Source: Deltaproteobacteria bacterium (GTDB lineage Bacteria > Desulfobacterota > DSM-4660 > Desulfatiglandales > HGW-15). From it: a stretch of DNA of 18,380 nucleotides. The position numbers were made by a program, and so were the translations under genes. Below, piece by piece: positions 1-7,650 of this stretch. Within the stretch, counting starts at the first letter, position 1, and every line of letters starts with the position of its first letter. The notes under the pieces were generated by a model. That model ran no database searches. It was not told where the DNA came from and worked only from the letters and a program-made list of their open reading frames with translations. The stretch is taken from assembly GCA_020342025.1 (NCBI GenBank), contig CP070840.1:4078364-4096743 (forward strand), given 5' to 3'.

Positions 1-1
1 G

Positions 2-628
2 TATTCAGAGGCGATAACCTATTATGAATACATGTATGATACTTCCAAATTGGCCAGAGAGGCAGGATTGAAAAACGTTTTAGTCTCTAACGGGTATATA
101 AACAAAAAACCCCTCCTGGAACTGTGCAAATATCTTGATGGGGCCAATATTAATCTGAAATCCTATGACAACCGCATATACCTTGCTCTGAATGGTGGCA
201 CCCTGTGGCCCGTGCTCAACGCCTTCAAGACTTTTCATGAAGAAGGCGTCTGGTTCGAAATGACCACGCTCGTGGTCCCCACCTATGTGGATGATCCTGA
301 CATGATCAAGCGGATGTGCGGATGGATATTAGAGGAACTTGGGCCTGATTATCCCCTTCATTTTTTGCGATTTTTTCCCCAATACAAGCTGACCAGGTTG
401 CCACCGACGCCCATAAAGGTGCTGGAAGAATTCAGGAAATTGGCCCTGAAGGAGGGAATTCACCATGTCTATCTGGGCAACGTGCCCGGACACGAAGGAT
501 GTCATACTTACTGCCATAATTGCGGAAGGATGCTCATAGAGAGGAAGGGTTATTTCCTAGGTCAGTTCAATCTGGAAAAGGGGCGCTGCAAGTTTTGCAA
601 TAGCAGAATAGCCGGGAGATGGACATAA
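2..628 (+). CDS. amrS: AmmeMemoRadiSam-type radical SAM enzyme, 3' part (5' end outside window)
   Basis: The reading frame is open from base 2 to the stop at 626-628, so the first ATG at 32 is internal and the true start lies before the window. The visible 208 residues begin with YSEAITYYEYMYDTSKLA, which fits the region of this family that follows the radical SAM cluster motif. That CxxxCxxC motif is not visible and should be upstream. Near the end are four cysteines in two pairs (CHNCGR and CKFCNS), the usual zinc-ribbon-like tail, ending in GRWT as these proteins often do. The family is related to pyruvate formate-lyase activating enzymes and is named for genomic co-occurrence with AMMECR1 and Memo domains; its substrate is not established. 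Neither partner is visible here. Family assignment is fairly sure, the function is not. Confidence 0.82.
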   Translation, partial: YSEAITYYEYMYDTSKLAREAGLKNVLVSNGYINKKPLLELCKYLDGANINLKSYDNRIYLALNGGTLWPVLNAFKTFHEEGVWFEMTTLVVPTYVDDPDMIKRMCGWILEELGPDYPLHFLRFFPQYKLTRLPPTPIKVLEEFRKLALKEGIHHVYLGNVPGHEGCHTYCHNCGRMLIERKGYFLGQFNLEKGRCKFCNSRIAGRWT

Positions 629-806
629 TAAGGGCTTTACCATGGCTCGGCGCAACCGAAATACCTTGACAGCACAACGTCCTTTAAATAATAGAGGTAT
701 CATCAGGCACGAAGCCTGGCACAAACGACACGACGACCGATAAACATAGACCACGAAGGCTATAAGGGATGGGAAGAATCCAGTTAAGCTTTTGTGGTTT
801 TTTAAT

Positions 807-970
807 GAGGCTGTCGGAAAACGCCCATCTGCCATTCGACAAGCTCATGGCCCTGAGCAAAGTCGAAGGGCTGCGTTACCCTCATCCCTCGTCACTGCGG
901 CGTACTTGTATGTACGCCTCATTCCTCGGGATTTCGGAAGCCTTGCATCTGGGCATTTTCCATCAGCCTC
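807..970. repeat. 164-bp MITE-like inverted-repeat element
   Basis: The two ends are imperfect inverted repeats of about 25 bp: 807-831 (starts GAGGCTG, contains GGAAAACGCCCATCTG) and 945-970 (contains CATCTGGGCATTTTCC, ends CAGCCTC). The centre has its own hairpin, GGCGTAC at 899-905 with GTACGCC at 911-917. At 835-867 lies a further short palindrome bounded by TTCGAC and GTCGAA, which looks like a second repeat inserted in the first. There is no coding capacity. It resembles non-autonomous short repeats common between genes of Desulfobacterota-type genomes; mobility is inferred. Confidence 0.65.
835..867. repeat. Short palindromic repeat nested in the 164-bp element
   Basis: TTCGAC (835-840) pairs with GTCGAA (862-867), and inside it GCTCA pairs with TGAGC, giving an interrupted hairpin of 33 bp. 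It sits off-centre in the larger inverted-repeat element, between its left terminal arm and its internal hairpin, as an inserted unit would. It shares the TTCGAC start with the 52-bp repeats at 12472 and 14140, but similarity further in is limited, so common origin is only possible. Confidence 0.45.
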
Positions 971-1179
971 TTAGAAACCAGTTTATCGACAGTCTCATTT
1001 GTATTCCTCATTTTTTGAGCCTACCCTCTCAGCACATGCTTTGGAAGTCAAAAGTAGGGTTGGAAACCATATCAGACGTGAGCAATGTTTTGAAATGGTA
1101 GGCCATGACGTGAAGAGGCAATCACAGGAAAGTGGGACAAAAGGAATAATCAGGTTCACTGGCTTTGGAATTTGTTGGT

Positions 1180-1209
1180 CCGCTCCCGTGGGACGCTGCA
1201 CGGGAGCGG
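1180..1209 (-). terminator. Stem-loop, probable terminator of the binding-protein gene
   Basis: CCGCTCCCGTG (1180-1190) and CACGGGAGCGG (1199-1209) form a perfect 11-bp GC-rich stem with an 8-base loop, starting 8 bp after the stop codon of the leftward gene that ends at 1218. Read on the minus strand the stem is followed by ACCAACAAATT rather than a clear T run. It may therefore be a weak intrinsic terminator or a 3' end protecting the transcript. It is the natural end of the long minus-strand gene series. Confidence 0.55.
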
Positions 1210-1217
1210 GTGTGACA

Positions 1218-2423
1218 TTAATCAACGAGGACCCATTCGCCCCCTTGTGCCTTGACCACGTAAGTCATTTTATCAGCGTCACCTGTTTCTGGATTGAATG
1301 AGATCTTGCTGGCGACGCCGGGGAAATCCTTTATCTCTGTTAACCCCTTCATAATCTTTTCTCGGTCTTTGGCCAGGTCGGCGGGTTTATTCGTGACGCC
1401 CCTCTCTTTCATGATATGTGCGAACATCATAATGGTATCATAGACGTTCACATCGAACTGCAAAGGCTCGGGTGGATCGAATCCTTTCTTCTTGGCCCTC
1501 TTCACATATTCTTTAGTAAATGCCTGGACTTCTGGCTTGGGCATCCAGTAATAAAACTCGGAAGACGTGAAGACCCCTTCAGCCGCCTTTCCGCCCTGGC
1601 GTGGAAAATTAAGATGCATGACCGGGTTGCCAGCCACCATGGGCTGGTTAAGACCCTGGCGCCGGGCCTCCTTGATAAACGTGACGCCATCCATGTAGAC
1701 GCCCCCAAAGACAAGACCATCAAATGCCATCGACTTTAGTCGTGTGACCTGCGGGCTCATATCAAAGTCGTTGGTCGTATACGTGACATAGTTGGGGGCG
1801 TTAACAATCTGCAGCCCCAATTTCTTGCACACCCCTGGCAGGACCATGGTCCCCAACGCCCGACCCACCGCATCCTTTGAATCATGAACAATGGCGACGG
1901 TCTTGATATTGTAAGCTTTCTTCCATTTCATAATGGCGGGGATGGCCAATCTGAGTTCATCCACTTTGTTACGGAAGCCATAGGGCCGATTGGCTTTTGC
2001 CACGCCCGGTTTGGAAGAGGCCTGGGCAACCATCACAATCCCTATCCGGTTGCCCACGGGAAAGGCCACCTCACACTCAGAACTGGAGAATGGCCCCAGT
2101 ATGGCCATGACTTTATCGTCCGTGGCCAGTTTGCGAACAATTCGGGCGGCTTCCGTGGGCTTGCTCGCCGTGTCGTAGAGCACGGTCTCCAAGGGCATGC
2201 CGTTCACCCCACCCGCTGCATTGATCTTCTCTATGGCCATGTCCACGGCGATGAGATCCCTTTTGCACCAGTCGCTCCAGACCCCTTGAAGTGCAAAGGC
2301 GACGCCTAACTTGATGGGCTCTTGGGCGATAGCCGCCGTTGAGGTCATGGCAAAGATCATGAGAAAAGTTAAAATCCCCAGAAACAACCCTTTGCTTCTC
2401 TTTCCGTTCTTAAGATCTGCCAT
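1218..2423 (-). CDS. Periplasmic substrate-binding protein B of an HAAT-type ABC transporter
   Basis: This 401-residue protein is a LivJ-type periplasmic binding protein (peripla_BP_6 fold). It would capture a ligand outside the inner membrane and hand it to the LivHMGF complex encoded just upstream. Residues 1-33 form a signal peptide: a basic start (KNGKRSK), a hydrophobic stretch, and AIA before Q34. The mature part starts with EPIKLGVAFALQG and has family landmarks INAAGGVNG, LGPFSS and the C-terminal VNVYDTIMMF. It is clearly paralogous to the binding protein at 6084-7292, sharing ASSKPG, ANRPY-FRN, EARRQG and GVTNKP-DL-KDREK. A strong AGGAGGG lies 6 bases before the ATG. It is 372 bp from livF, so it may have its own promoter. 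The ligand is unknown; amino acids, aromatic acids or amides are all used by the family. Confidence 0.88.
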   Translation of the reverse strand: MADLKNGKRSKGLFLGILTFLMIFAMTSTAAIAQEPIKLGVAFALQGVWSDWCKRDLIAVDMAIEKINAAGGVNGMPLETVLYDTASKPTEAARIVRKLATDDKVMAILGPFSSSECEVAFPVGNRIGIVMVAQASSKPGVAKANRPYGFRNKVDELRLAIPAIMKWKKAYNIKTVAIVHDSKDAVGRALGTMVLPGVCKKLGLQIVNAPNYVTYTTNDFDMSPQVTRLKSMAFDGLVFGGVYMDGVTFIKEARRQGLNQPMVAGNPVMHLNFPRQGGKAAEGVFTSSEFYYWMPKPEVQAFTKEYVKRAKKKGFDPPEPLQFDVNVYDTIMMFAHIMKERGVTNKPADLAKDREKIMKGLTEIKDFPGVASKISFNPETGDADKMTYVVKAQGGEWVLVD

Positions 2424-2795
2424 TACAATCCCTCCTTTTCCTGTTGAATGTGGAAGACACCAATGAATCTAGAAGCCCTGCCTAAGACTCTGAATTTCCA
2501 TCGCTCCCTTCCACCATGACCGTGTGGAGTCGCGAACATCACAATAATAGAAAATTGGGTTTAAATTATTTTTATTTAAATAAATTTTGATAAAAGAGGG
2601 GGTGCCAGATATATCAAATGCTGCATATCATTGCTGCTTCAAGAAATCAACCCCAAACTCTGTCCTGATTTCAGGAACTTTCTTAATGTGATCATGGTGC
2701 TTCCCCATAAGCACGATCGAAAAGGAGGATTCGATCAAAAGAGAGGAGAAATGGGTATAATACGATAATAGGGAAAGGTTCTGTCCAAACTCCCA
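2424..2795. other. Intergenic region between livF and binding-protein gene B, with tandem stem-loops
   Basis: No gene is visible in these 372 bp. The half nearer livF carries three small perfect hairpins in a row: TCCTGA/TCAGGA at 2663-2676, GTGCTT/AAGCAC at 2697-2714 and GATCGAA/TTCGATC at 2715-2736. The half nearer the binding-protein gene has a very AT-rich block (about 2548-2600) that could hold a promoter for that gene. A TATTAT hexamer is readable there on the minus strand but no good -35 box accompanies it. The gap may separate livF expression from that of the binding protein. Confidence 0.5.
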
Positions 2796-3524
2796 TCAAT
2801 TTGAGTCTTTTCTTCTCGCCCGGTTTCCACCCAGGTAGGCCTCGCGCACCTTTTCATTGGAAGTGAGCTCTGCTCCCGTGCCAGTGAGAACGATTTTCCC
2901 GATCTCCAGCACGTATCCGCGATCCGCCACCTGAAAGGCCTTTCTGGCATTCTGCTCCACGAGGAGGATGCCGATATCCTCGCTTCTCAACTCCTCAATC
3001 TTTGCAAAGACCTCATTGACCAGCATGGGTGCAAGCCCCAGTGAGGGCTCGTCCATCATATAGAGCTTTGGCTGGGCCATCAGGGCACGGCCGATGGCCA
3101 GCATCTGCTGCTCCCCACCACTCAGGGTCTTGCCGAGTTGGCCTTGCCTCCGTTGCAAAACGGGGAACATCTGAAAAACCATGTCAAGACCGGTTTTCAG
3201 CTCCTCATCGGGCCGGACAAATCCTCCCATGAGGAGGTTTTCCAAGACGGTCATCTGGTTCAGAATCTCCCGTCCTTCCTGGATGAGGCAGATGCCCCGT
3301 CGCACAATCCTGTGAGGGGCGCGCTTAACGATATTCTCTCCCTCAAAGAATACTTCTCCTTTGGTGGGGGTCAGTATGCCTGAAACGACACGGAGAAGGG
3401 TGGTCTTGCCTGCACCGTTGGCGCCGATGAGCGTGACGATCTCTCCCTTTTGGACATCCAGGTCAATACCCTTCAGGACCTGTATGGCCCCATAGCCTGC
3501 TTCGATGCCTTTGACCTTAAGCAT
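2796..3524 (-). CDS. livF: ABC transporter ATP-binding protein LivF-type
   Basis: A 242-residue cytoplasmic ATPase, the usual LivF length. Walker A is GANGAGKT at residues 34-41, the ABC signature LSGGEQ at about 134-139, Walker B LYMMDE at about 154-159, followed by the switch region LLVEQNA. It would pair with LivG to power import through LivH and LivM. The ATG at 3524 is 6 bp past the livG stop, with a GGAGG inside the end of livG, so translation is probably coupled. It is the last core transporter gene in the series; the second binding-protein gene follows after a 372-bp gap. Family assignment is secure; transported substrate is not. Confidence 0.93.
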   Translation of the reverse strand: MLKVKGIEAGYGAIQVLKGIDLDVQKGEIVTLIGANGAGKTTLLRVVSGILTPTKGEVFFEGENIVKRAPHRIVRRGICLIQEGREILNQMTVLENLLMGGFVRPDEELKTGLDMVFQMFPVLQRRQGQLGKTLSGGEQQMLAIGRALMAQPKLYMMDEPSLGLAPMLVNEVFAKIEELRSEDIGILLVEQNARKAFQVADRGYVLEIGKIVLTGTGAELTSNEKVREAYLGGNRARRKDSN

Positions 3525-3530
3525 AAGTGC

Positions 3531-4280
3531 CTACGCTTCCTCCCTGCCAAGATAGGCCTCTATGACCGCTTCGTTGAGCTGGATCTCTTCCGGCGTGCCC
3601 TGGGCGATCAACTCTCCAAAATTGAGCACGGATATATGATCGCAAATCTCCATGACCACGCTCATATCGTGTTCGATGAGGAGAATGGTCTTTCCCATGT
3701 CCCGGATCTCCTGGATCCTCTCAAGGAGATCCCCAGTCTCCGCCTCATTCATGCCGGCAGCAGGCTCATCCAGGAGCAAGAGCTTTGGCTCCAGGGCAAG
3801 GGCTCTGGCAATCTCAAGGCGTCTCTGTTCACCATAAGCAAGGCTCAGGCTCTGCTCCTTTCGCTTTTCCCAGAGGCCCAAGGTATGGAGTAACGCATCG
3901 GCCTCCTCTTGCAATCTTCTTTCTCTGGCACTGAAGAACTGGACCAGACTTGTAATGCCCGATCGGGCCCTGATGTTCTGGGCCACCATGACGTTTTCCT
4001 TGACGGTCATGGTGCCAAAAAGCCGGATGTTCTGGTACGTTCGAGCTATACCCAATCTTGCAATTTTGTGGGCATTGAGGCGCGTTAACTCATGTCCCAA
4101 GAATTCTATGGAGCCCTCGGTGGCTGGCAAGAATCCTGTAACCAGGTTGAACAGCGTGGTCTTCCCCGCCCCATTGGGGCCGATGAGACCGTAGATCTGT
4201 TTTTCTTTCACCTGGAACCTAACATCTTTAAGGGCCTGTAACCCACCAAAGTTCTTTGATATGCTTTCGATCTGAAGCAT
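3531..4280 (-). CDS. livG: ABC transporter ATP-binding protein LivG-type
   Basis: A 249-residue ATPase of the high-affinity branched-chain amino acid type. Walker A GPNGAGKT is at residues 34-41, the LivG-like signature LAYGEQ at about 147-152, Walker B LLLLDE at about 167-172, and the C-terminal IEAYLG typical of the family. I place the start at the ATG at 4280, giving MLQIESISKNFGG. It lies one base after the livM stop (TGAGATG), while the longer in-frame option at 4328 would overlap livM and add 16 residues not normal for LivG. The very tight spacing with livM and livF indicates one transcript. Confidence 0.92.
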   Translation of the reverse strand: MLQIESISKNFGGLQALKDVRFQVKEKQIYGLIGPNGAGKTTLFNLVTGFLPATEGSIEFLGHELTRLNAHKIARLGIARTYQNIRLFGTMTVKENVMVAQNIRARSGITSLVQFFSARERRLQEEADALLHTLGLWEKRKEQSLSLAYGEQRRLEIARALALEPKLLLLDEPAAGMNEAETGDLLERIQEIRDMGKTILLIEHDMSVVMEICDHISVLNFGELIAQGTPEEIQLNEAVIEAYLGREEA

Positions 4281-4281
4281 C

Positions 4282-5136
4282 TCAAGCGCTCGCCTTTCGG
4301 AAGATCCCCCCGATCCAATCCTCCGCATTCCTTATCAACTGCCTGCTGATAATACCGGAGGGACGAAAGATCATCATGACCACCAGTATGGCGCCATACA
4401 GGCTGAGTCGCCAATCCGCCATGAACCGCAGGACCTCGGGTAGAATACTGAAGATAACGGCCCCCAGCACAGCGCCCCAGAAGGTATACATGCCTCCCAG
4501 GATCACGTAGAGAATGGCCATGGCCGAGACGAGAATGTGAAAATTCCCTGATTCGATATAGAACATGTAATGGGCATAAAGGCCGCCGGCGATCCCCGCA
4601 ATAAACGCCCCGAGCCAGAACAGTCCCAGCTTGAGCAAGGTCACATTCAGCCCGATGGTTCTGGCCACCTCATGATCATCCCGAAGGGCATCCAGGGATC
4701 GCCCTAATCGCGAATGGCTCAAAAGCCAGAAAAAGACGATGAGGACCACAACCCAGCCGTAGATCATGGGCAGCGTGGTCCCCACAGGTCCCCTGAACCC
4801 ATAGGCCCCTCCTGTAGGCTCGAAGTTCATAAAGAAGGTGCGTACCACTTCGCCGAACCCGAACGTCCCCATGACAAAGTAGAGGCCTTCCAGCCTCAAA
4901 AGAGGGATCCCCACCAGGAGTCCCATGAGGCTGGCAGCAAGGCCACCTATGATTAAGGCGGGAAAGAGGGGTAAGCCCAATTTTACGGAGAAATAGGCGG
5001 ATGTGTAGGCCCCGATCGCCATAAACCCGGCATTTCCAAGCGACACCTGATCCGTCATGATGATGGCGTATACGCTCAAGGCCATCAGGATGTTGATGCC
5101 CATGAGGGCCACCACGCCTTGTGTGTAAACGCTCAT
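4282..5136 (-). CDS. livM: ABC transporter permease LivM-type
   Basis: A 284-residue integral membrane protein with about eight hydrophobic segments, including the opening segment QGVVALMGINILMALSVYAI. Hallmarks are SLGNAGFMAIGAY near residue 32, the cytoplasmic EAA-like loop around GRSLDALRDDHEVARTIGLN (about 148-167) that contacts the ATPases, and FRPSGI near the C-terminus. It forms the inner-membrane channel with LivH. GAGGAG stands upstream of the ATG at 5136, and the gene begins 21 bp after the livH stop. Confidence 0.92.
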   Translation of the reverse strand: MSVYTQGVVALMGINILMALSVYAIIMTDQVSLGNAGFMAIGAYTSAYFSVKLGLPLFPALIIGGLAASLMGLLVGIPLLRLEGLYFVMGTFGFGEVVRTFFMNFEPTGGAYGFRGPVGTTLPMIYGWVVVLIVFFWLLSHSRLGRSLDALRDDHEVARTIGLNVTLLKLGLFWLGAFIAGIAGGLYAHYMFYIESGNFHILVSAMAILYVILGGMYTFWGAVLGAVIFSILPEVLRFMADWRLSLYGAILVVMMIFRPSGIISRQLIRNAEDWIGGIFRKASA

Positions 5137-5157
5137 TGGTCTCTCAGCTCCTCATCA

Positions 5158-6018
5158 TTAACTTTCTTTGACCCCGAAGAGTCCCTCAGGCTTGAAAACA
5201 ATAAAAATGAAGAACAGGCCGAAGAGGATAATGTCTCTGTAACTCGCCGTGAAATAGGCGTCGTTCATGATTTCGATAATCCCGATGATGAGCCCACCAA
5301 TCATGGCCCCCCTGAGATTCCCCACGCCTCCAATCACCATGGCCACCATACCGATGAGGCCCTGGCGGATCCCTATAAAGGGGGTGATCTGCAAATAGAC
5401 CAGGGCGGTCAGGACCCCTGCCACACCGGCCAGGGCACCCGATGCAAAGAAGGTAAAAATAATGACCCGATTCACGTCGACGCCCAATAGACTGGCCGTC
5501 TGGGCCTTCTCTGAAGTGGCCCGCATGGCCCGACCAAAGCGCGTACGCCTCACAAACTGGTCCATGCCCACCATCAAAAAGAGAGAGATGGCTATGATGA
5601 TGATGTCCACGGATGAGATCAGAACGGGACCCAACTGGAATTGGGCCAGCTCCGTGGTCTGGGGATATCGAGAAGGTTCGGAGCCCCAGATCTGTGTGGC
5701 CACGTTCTGCAGCAAAATCCCGAAGGCGATGGTACTGAGCAAGGGCATCAGGAAGTGGGCCTTCCTGAGGGGCCGAAAACAGGCACGCTCAATGATGATG
5801 GCGATAATGCCTGCACCCACCATGGCCAGGATCAGGGCCAGATAGAGAGGGATTCCCATCATGGCAAAGCTCAGCCCGAGAAAGGCCCCGAACATGAAGA
5901 CATCACCGTGGGCGATGTTCAGCATGTTGAGGAGTCCCAGTACCAGGGTAAATCCCAAAGCGATGAGGGAGTAAGTGCTTCCCAGCGTCAACCCATTGAT
6001 GAGCTGTTGCAAAAACAT
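5158..6018 (-). CDS. livH: ABC transporter permease LivH-type
   Basis: A 286-residue membrane permease with about eight hydrophobic segments. It starts with the family's classical MFLQQLINGLTLGSTYSLIALG and contains NIAHGDVFMFGAF and the coupling loop FGRAMRATSEKAQTASLLGVD. The C-terminus reads FIVFKPEGLFG. I chose the ATG at 6018 because it has GGGAG 6 bases upstream and matches the family N-terminus; an in-frame GTG at 6051 would add MPPPYFLWEPV and lies in a stem-loop. The 65-bp gap after the binding-protein gene holds that stem-loop, probably tuning the ratio of binding protein to permease. Confidence 0.92.
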   Translation of the reverse strand: MFLQQLINGLTLGSTYSLIALGFTLVLGLLNMLNIAHGDVFMFGAFLGLSFAMMGIPLYLALILAMVGAGIIAIIIERACFRPLRKAHFLMPLLSTIAFGILLQNVATQIWGSEPSRYPQTTELAQFQLGPVLISSVDIIIIAISLFLMVGMDQFVRRTRFGRAMRATSEKAQTASLLGVDVNRVIIFTFFASGALAGVAGVLTALVYLQITPFIGIRQGLIGMVAMVIGGVGNLRGAMIGGLIIGIIEIMNDAYFTASYRDIILFGLFFIFIVFKPEGLFGVKES

Positions 6019-6041
6019 GACCGGCTCCCATAGGAAATAAG

Positions 6042-6064
6042 GGGGCGGCACTATAGACCGCCCC
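6042..6064 (-). terminator. Intra-operon stem-loop (attenuator or mRNA stabiliser)
   Basis: GGGGCGG (6042-6048) pairs with CCGCCCC (6058-6064) around a 9-base loop, 19 bp after the stop of binding-protein gene A and 23 bp before the livH start. Read on the minus strand it is followed by CTTATTTCC, a poor T tract, so partial termination or protection of the upstream mRNA is more likely than full termination. Such hairpins behind binding-protein genes are known to allow more binding protein than permease. Confidence 0.5.
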
Positions 6065-6083
6065 GCGTTTTGTCAACAATGGA

Positions 6084-7292
6084 TTAGTTACTTACGACCG
6101 GTTCCCAACGCCCATTCTTAATCTCAAAGACATGCACGTCTTTGATGCCATCGCCAACCTCATTGAACCCCTTGCTGGCGACCCCCTTGAAATCTCTGAG
6201 GGTGGTGAAGTATGTCATGACCTTTTCCCGATCTTTTTCAAGATCTCCGGGCTTGTTGGTGACTCCCTTCTTCTGGATGGCTTCCACCATCATGAAGACC
6301 GCATCGTAGGCATTCACCGGATAGTAATCGGGCGTTTCCGTAAAGGGGCTGGAATACATGGTCTCGGCTCGCTTCTTATAGGCATCAATAAACTTCTGGC
6401 TCTCAGGCGTGGCTATGCTGAGCTGCCAGATGGTCCCGGAGAAGGTCCCTTCCACCGCCTTGCCGCCCTTCTCTGGAAGCTCCCCTTCCATGATGGGGGC
6501 CGTACTCATGAAGGGCTGCTTCATCCCCTGTCTTCTCGCCTCCGTGATGATATTTAAGGCATCGGGTCCCAGGGCCCCCAGACCAACCCCATCCGGACCC
6601 ATGGCCTTCAGTTTGGTGATCTGGGCCTTGAACTGGGTGTCATTGGTCTGGAAGGTCACAGGGTCCTTGCCTGTCAGGATATTAACCTTGTATGCATTGA
6701 AGGCGGGGGGAAGGACAAGGGTCCCTACTGCCCTGGAGACAGCGTCCTTGATGTCCACCATGATGGCCACCTTTTCGATGTTGTATTTCTTCTTGAATTC
6801 CCTGACCACGGCGCCTGCGATCTTGTCCTCTGTCAAGGTATTCCGGAAGGCATAGGGTCGGTTTGCTGCGGCCAGTCCTGGTTTGGATGATGCCACGGCC
6901 ACCTGCACGATCTTGAGCTGATTCCCCAAAGGGAAGGTGGTCTCCGCCACAGAGCTGTAATGGGGGCCCACAATGGCGATCACCTTGTGGTCTCCCGCCA
7001 GCTTCCGCACGGCATTTACCGCCTCCTGGGGATTGCTCGCCGTGTCCTCAATGTAAAGTTTTAGAGGAACGCCGTTCACCCCTCCTGCGGCATTGATCAC
7101 ATCCACGGCCGCCTGGGCGCCGATCGCTTCCCGTTTGCCCACATTGGCACCGTGGCCCGTGATGGGAACGGCCACGCCGATCCTGATCTCTTTTCCCTCC
7201 ACGGCCTGCGCAGTGGGGGCTGAATTGAAGCCCACGACACACGCCAGAAGCGTTAAAAGCGCGATCATTGAAATACTGGTCCTCTTTCTCAT
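6084..7292 (-). CDS. Periplasmic substrate-binding protein A of an HAAT-type ABC transporter
   Basis: A 402-residue LivJ-type binding protein, first gene of the transporter block. The signal peptide runs to about residue 30 (MRKRTSISMIALLTLL, then AQA before V31). A lone cysteine at 18 follows LLA, so a lipoprotein reading is possible but less likely because hydrophobic residues continue after it. The mature protein begins KEIRIGVAVPITGHGANVG and contains INAAGGVNG, IVGPHYSS, ASSKPGLAAANRPYAFRN and YPVNAYDAVFMM. It has a strong AAGGAGG 7 bases before ATG. Its paralogue B lies at the other end of the block. The gene begins 76 bp after the MoaD-like gene with no clear terminator between, so read-through from the oxidoreductase genes is plausible. 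Ligand unknown. Confidence 0.9.
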   Translation of the reverse strand: MRKRTSISMIALLTLLACVVGFNSAPTAQAVEGKEIRIGVAVPITGHGANVGKREAIGAQAAVDVINAAGGVNGVPLKLYIEDTASNPQEAVNAVRKLAGDHKVIAIVGPHYSSVAETTFPLGNQLKIVQVAVASSKPGLAAANRPYAFRNTLTEDKIAGAVVREFKKKYNIEKVAIMVDIKDAVSRAVGTLVLPPAFNAYKVNILTGKDPVTFQTNDTQFKAQITKLKAMGPDGVGLGALGPDALNIITEARRQGMKQPFMSTAPIMEGELPEKGGKAVEGTFSGTIWQLSIATPESQKFIDAYKKRAETMYSSPFTETPDYYPVNAYDAVFMMVEAIQKKGVTNKPGDLEKDREKVMTYFTTLRDFKGVASKGFNEVGDGIKDVHVFEIKNGRWEPVVSN

Positions 7293-7368
7293 AACTTGTC
7301 CTCCTTTTTTAAATGTAAGTTAAAGAGTTTTCTCAAGCCTTAACCCGTCCTATCTCCCCCTCCCGGCC

Positions 7369-7650
7369 TTAGCCTCCGCTCACGGGGAGATAAATCGTGA
7401 CACTATCCCCTTCTTTGAGCCCTGTTGTCAACTGCTTTTCCGGCCAAAGTCCGATACCATTTACCATAACCATGTGGGTTGTCAATAGCTTATCACTCTG
7501 ATCCGAGAGGGATTCTTCTCCTGACAATGCGACATGCCTTTTCACAAAGCGCTCAATAAGAGCCTTTACCGCCAAGCTGTCCGGAACTTCATACTCTTTC
7601 GTCCTCTCCACAGGCTTGTCCAGTCTAAATCCTTGGAATTTAAGGCTCAC
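7369..7650 (-). CDS. MoaD/ThiS-like small sulfur-carrier protein
   Basis: A 93-residue ubiquitin-like sulfur carrier ending in VTIYLPVSGG, the C-terminal di-glycine that is adenylated and converted to a thiocarboxylate in molybdopterin or tungstopterin synthesis. The segment MVMVNGIGLWPEKQLTTGLKEGDSVTIY is the standard MoaD/ThiS pattern. No ATG fits without a very long overlap; the start that gives a normal protein is the GTG at 7650 (MSLKFQGFRLDK), which overlaps the last codons of the AOR gene. MoaD-like genes are frequent companions of AOR genes and are thought to serve their tungsten cofactor. The true start carries some uncertainty because the nearest GGGAGG is far upstream. Confidence 0.82.
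   Translation of the reverse strand: MSLKFQGFRLDKPVERTKEYEVPDSLAVKALIERFVKRHVALSGEESLSDQSDKLLTTHMVMVNGIGLWPEKQLTTGLKEGDSVTIYLPVSGG

Larger units (their letters stand above)
629..1217. other. Intergenic region without a gene
   Basis: This 589-bp stretch lies between the 3' ends of two convergent genes. It holds an inverted-repeat element at 807-970 and a stem-loop near 1180-1209, listed separately. The short open frames crossing it (such as 769-1101 + and 995-1225 -) run through the repeats, have no recognisable domain and no convincing ribosome binding site. I see nothing supportable in 629-806 or 971-1179. Confidence 0.6.

Noticed and set aside
32..34. ATG as start of the radical SAM gene
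   Set aside because: The frame is open to the window edge, and the residues before it (YSEAITYYEY) already match the family; the cluster motif must lie upstream.
769..1101. 110-codon open frame on the + strand
   Set aside because: It runs across the inverted-repeat element at 807-970 and has no recognisable domain.
2595..2625. Possible sigma-54 promoter (TGGCAC on the minus strand)
   Set aside because: The -12 GC is missing at the required spacing.
4281..4328. Longer livG start at 4328
   Set aside because: It would overlap livM by 47 bp and add residues not normal for LivG; the ATG at 4280 fits the livM stop and the family.
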